Shown in pieces: positions 14,013 to 15,860 of a stretch of 15,860 bases of DNA. How positions within the stretch are numbered: the first letter of the stretch is position 1; each line of letters begins with the position of its first letter. Made by a program: the position numbers and the translations under genes. The notes beneath the pieces are model-generated. The model saw nothing but the letters and a program-made list of their open reading frames with translations, had not been told where the DNA came from and made no database searches. Origin of the DNA: Nocardioidaceae bacterium (lineage in GTDB: Bacteria > Actinomycetota > Actinomycetes > Propionibacteriales > Nocardioidaceae); NCBI GenBank assembly GCA_025966335.1, contig JAICRS010000045.1, positions 1-15,860 on the forward strand, given 5' to 3'.

Positions 14013-14049
14013 AGGGGCGGTCATCCGGAGCACCCGGGTGGCCGCCCTT
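14013..14049 (+). terminator. Probable trxA terminator hairpin
   Basis: GGGCGG (14015-14020) pairs with CCGCCC (14042-14047), extendable by one G-U and one A-U, with a 21-nt loop. It is followed by TTT. The hairpin starts 32 nt after the trxA stop. Its arms interleave with those of the hairpin at 14028-14067, so the two either compete or form a pseudoknot. Confidence 0.5.
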
Positions 14050-14067
14050 TCGCATGCCCGGGTGCTC
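14028..14067. repeat. 11-bp inverted repeat downstream of trxA
   Basis: GAGCACCCGGG (14028-14038) and CCCGGGTGCTC (14057-14067) are perfect reverse complements with an 18-nt loop. The loop contains the right arm of the 14013-14049 hairpin. Confidence 0.5.
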
Positions 14068-14139
14068 TGTCCGGGACCCGCAGGTGGCGCCTGGTCTGGA
14101 GCGCTGCCGGCCCCTCAGACCCGGCCGTCTCCGGCTCAG

Positions 14140-14189
14140 TCGGTCGCAACCGCATCGCCTGAGCGCGAGAACGGAGCCGTTGCGACCGA
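14140..14189. repeat. 11-bp inverted repeat in the trxA-cwlM gap
   Basis: TCGGTCGCAAC (14140-14150) and GTTGCGACCGA (14179-14189) are perfect reverse complements with a 28-nt loop. It lies upstream of the candidate TTGACA promoter element. The 379-bp gap 13982-14360 holds only these three structures and that promoter. No convincing gene or known riboswitch is seen in it. Confidence 0.45.
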
Positions 14190-14269
14190 GTCACCTCCCC
14201 GGGAAGGTCTCCCCCGTCCCCGGCCCGCCCCACCCGCGGCGGGTCACGATCAGGCCTCCGTGGCAACCA

Positions 14270-14302
14270 TTGACATCCGCCCTGCGTCTGTTTGAGTAGA
14301 AC
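14270..14302 (+). promoter_or_regulatory. Candidate promoter of cwlM
   Basis: TTGACA (14270-14275) is a perfect -35 hexamer, rare in such GC-rich DNA. The -10 is less clear: TGAGTA is at 17-nt spacing (14293-14298) and the better-looking TAGAAC is at 21 nt (14297-14302). Either would give a leader of roughly 50-60 nt before the GTG at 14361. Confidence 0.4.
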
Positions 14303-14360
14303 AGTCCCGTTTCCTGGCCCGAGCACGATCCGCGACGGCCCGACCCGCCGAGGAGGCAGC

Positions 14361-15545
14361 GTGTCCGACGTACGCACGGAGGCACCGTCCTCCTTCCGGC
14401 TCGGCGACGCCGGAGACGCGGTCCGGGAGATCCGGGCGCGGCTGTCCAGGCTCGGCCTGCTCGAGGCGAGCACCGCTCCGGCCGCCGAGGACCAGCGGTT
14501 CGACGAGGGCGTGGACCGAGCCGTGCGCACCTTCCAGCAACAGCGCGGGCTGACCGTGGACGGCGCGGTCGGGCCGTCGACGTACCGGGTCCTCGACGAG
14601 GCACGCTGGCGGCTCGGCGACCGGCTGCTGACCCACGTGCCCGGCAACCTGCTCTCCGGTGACGACGTGGTGGCCCTGCAGCAGCGCCTGCTCGACCTCG
14701 GGTTCCAGGTCGGCCGGGTCGACGGCCTGTTCGGGCAGGGGACCGAGCAGGGGGTGCGCGAGTTCCAGCGCAACATCGGGATCCCGCCGGACGGGACGTG
14801 CGGGCCGGCCACGCTCAAGGCGCTGGCCCGGCTGGCCCCGATCGTCAAGGGCGGGCAGCCCAACGCGATGCGGGCCGAGGAACGGATCCGTCGGGCCGGG
14901 CCGCAGCTGACCAACAAGATCGTGGTGATCGACCCCGCGGCGAGCACCGCCGCCGACCCGGAGCTGGCCCGGCGAGCGGCCGAGATCACCCAGGACCTGG
15001 CCCGGCGGGTCGAGGGCCGGCTGGTGGCCACCGGGGTCCAGGCGTTCCTGACCAGCCCCGGCGACGGCGCCGCCCCGGAGACGGAGGCCGACCGGGCGCA
15101 GTTCGCGAACCGGACCGACGCGCACCTGTCGGTGTCCCTGCACGTGGACACCTCCGAGAGCCCGGACGCGCACGGTGTGTCGACGTACTTCTACGGCCTC
15201 GACGCGCACGGCGTCCGGTCGTCGGTGGGCGAACGGTTCGCGAGCCTGGTGCAGCGCGAGATCGTGGCCCGCACCGACCTCGCCGACCTGCGGATCCACA
15301 CCAAGACCTGGGACTTCCTGCGCCGGACCCGGATGCCCGCGGTCCGGATCGACGTCGGCTACATCACCAACCCGGGCGACGCCGCCCGCCTCGCGGACCC
15401 GAGCTTCCGGGACGTGGTCGCCGAGGCGATCGTGGTGGCCGTGCAGCGGGTCTACCTCTCCCCCGAGGCCGACGCCAAGACCGGCGTGCTCCGGCTCGGC
15501 GAGCTGCGGGCGGCGCTCCGCGCGCAGGCGGACGGACCGGTCTGA
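14361..15545 (+). CDS. cwlM: CwlM-type regulator: two peptidoglycan-binding domains plus degenerate amidase_3 domain
   Basis: A 394-residue protein with no signal peptide, so cytoplasmic. Two PG_binding_1 domains occupy about 12-80 (LGDAGDAVREIRARLSRLGLL ... VDGAVGPST) and about 97-158 (VDGLFGQGTEQGVREFQ). An N-acetylmuramoyl-L-alanine amidase_3 fold follows at about 186-366. Active-site residues are partly lost: the zinc motif DPGH reads DPAA at 191-194, removing the first zinc histidine, and the catalytic glutamate in the VExGFlSN motif is D331 (IDVGYITN). H261 in SLHVDT and a plausible E201 remain. Mycobacterial CwlM is a PknB-phosphorylated regulator of MurA rather than a hydrolase, and this protein fits that role. 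T374 in the tail (KTGVL) is a candidate phosphosite. The GTG at 14361 is used because AGGAGG lies 4 nt upstream; an in-frame ATG at 14292 lacks a ribosome-binding site and overlaps the promoter. Confidence 0.88.
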   Translation: MSDVRTEAPSSFRLGDAGDAVREIRARLSRLGLLEASTAPAAEDQRFDEGVDRAVRTFQQQRGLTVDGAVGPSTYRVLDEARWRLGDRLLTHVPGNLLSGDDVVALQQRLLDLGFQVGRVDGLFGQGTEQGVREFQRNIGIPPDGTCGPATLKALARLAPIVKGGQPNAMRAEERIRRAGPQLTNKIVVIDPAASTAADPELARRAAEITQDLARRVEGRLVATGVQAFLTSPGDGAAPETEADRAQFANRTDAHLSVSLHVDTSESPDAHGVSTYFYGLDAHGVRSSVGERFASLVQREIVARTDLADLRIHTKTWDFLRRTRMPAVRIDVGYITNPGDAARLADPSFRDVVAEAIVVAVQRVYLSPEADAKTGVLRLGELRAALRAQADGPV

Positions 15546-15558
15546 CCAGTTCGCTGGT
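15545..15558. terminator. Small hairpin between convergent genes
   Basis: ACCAG-TTCG-CTGGT forms a 5-bp stem with a TTCG loop in the 16-bp gap between the stops of cwlM and the GNAT gene. The stem is short and has no U tract, so its value as a bidirectional terminator is uncertain. Confidence 0.3.
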
Positions 15559-15561
15559 GGG

Positions 15562-15860
15562 TCAGGTCCACCGGTCGCGACGCTCGGCCGCGGGACGCAC
15601 CGGGTGCGGTCGGACCACGCCCAGCAGCTTCTCCAGCGCGTGCTCGACCTCCTCGCGCCAGGTCAGGACCGACTTGAGCTCCAGGCGCATCCGCGGGTAG
15701 CGGACATGCGCACGGTGGGTCTTGAAGCCGACCCGGAGCAGGAAGTCGGCCGGCAGGACGCAGCCGCCGAAATGGTCCCGCGGCGCCTTCGCGTCCCCGA
15801 ACGCCTCGATCGCCCGGATGCCGCCGCGCTTCAACAGGTCCTTGGCCACCGCCTGCATGA
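15562..15860 (-). CDS. GNAT family N-acetyltransferase, C-terminal part (cut by window edge)
   Basis: The last 99 or so codons of a minus-strand gene that continues past the right end; the stop is TGA at 15564-15562. The visible part reads LLKRGGIRAIEAFGDA, a typical helix and strand following the acetyl-CoA loop, then LPADFLLRVGFKTHRAHVRYPRMRLEL, the GNAT beta6-beta7 end (F-L-x-x-x-G-F), and a charged tail (VLTWREEVEHALEKLLG). Position between cwlM and the expected parB matches Rv3916c-type genes, annotated as GNAT proteins in many actinobacteria. The acetyl-CoA-binding RxxGxG/A motif would lie outside the window, and the substrate is unknown. The internal ATG at 15858 is not taken as the start because the reading frame is open to the edge. 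Confidence 0.75.
   Translation of the reverse strand, partial: MQAVAKDLLKRGGIRAIEAFGDAKAPRDHFGGCVLPADFLLRVGFKTHRAHVRYPRMRLELKSVLTWREEVEHALEKLLGVVRPHPVRPAAERRDRWT

Noticed and set aside
13993..14299. Overlapping open frames of 85-100 codons in the trxA-cwlM gap
   Set aside because: No ribosome-binding sites, Pro/Arg-rich translations, and they run across the inverted repeats and the cwlM promoter.
14068..14360. Known riboswitch such as c-di-AMP (ydaO) upstream of a wall-hydrolase-like gene
   Set aside because: I could not find the conserved ydaO core motifs. Only simple inverted repeats are visible.
1..15860. CRISPR arrays, insertion sequences, tRNA or rRNA genes, replication origin
   Set aside because: No regularly spaced repeats, transposase-like frames, terminal repeats, tRNA-like cloverleafs or DnaA-box clusters were seen. 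Composition is uniform, with no sign of recent transfer.

Overview
The window is uniformly high-GC DNA from an actinobacterium. GTG and TTG starts, stop/start overlaps between genes, and TAnnnT -10 elements without a strong -35 are all visible. Gene order from about 3.4 kb onward matches the conserved block near the replication origin in Actinobacteria. In Mycobacterium tuberculosis this block runs pcnA - (mutT4) - Rv3909 - mviN/murJ - sigM - Rv3912 - trxB2 - trxC - cwlM - Rv3916c - parB - parA. The next genes to the right, outside the window, are therefore expected to be parB and parA. The protein sequences and separate murJ and kinase-like genes suggest a Nocardioides-like member of the Propionibacteriales. 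That placement is inference, since no rRNA or other marker is present.

Layout: (1) 1-140 holds a 14-bp hairpin and no assignable gene. (2) 141-2654 holds a divergent pair: a class V PLP aminotransferase of the isopenicillin-N-epimerase type on the minus strand and an MFS permease on the plus strand. (3) 2673-4855 holds two minus-strand genes, an AIM24-family protein and the CCA-adding tRNA nucleotidyltransferase PcnA. (4) 4944-12356 is a tightly packed plus-strand run: a secreted, membrane-anchored DUF6049 protein, the lipid II flippase MurJ, a membrane pseudokinase with an extracytoplasmic discoidin-like domain, the ECF sigma factor SigM and its membrane anti-sigma factor. (5) 12518-13981 holds trxB and trxA, each behind its own promoter. 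(6) 14361-15545 holds a CwlM-type protein, convergent with (7) a GNAT acetyltransferase cut by the right edge.

The central theme is control of peptidoglycan precursor export. MurJ flips lipid II. The adjacent pseudokinase corresponds to the C-terminal half of mycobacterial MviN but is a separate gene here. It has lost the VAIK lysine, the HRD aspartate and the DFG aspartate, so it should act as a phosphorylation-controlled scaffold rather than an enzyme. CwlM has also lost key amidase residues and has no signal peptide, as expected of a cytoplasmic regulator of precursor synthesis. Two enzyme folds at one locus therefore appear to have been turned into signalling proteins.

The second theme is thiol-oxidative stress. 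trxB and trxA are each preceded by a GGGAAT...GTT element matching the known SigR/SigH consensus, overlaid on a near-identical housekeeping-type pair, TTGTC[C/G]-N16-TAGGAT. A 12-bp inverted repeat ends on the trxA -35 element. Other structures of note are a 12-bp palindrome between pcnA and the DUF6049 gene, interleaved hairpins downstream of trxA, and three genes whose -10 element lies 6-8 nt before the start codon, suggesting leaderless mRNAs.
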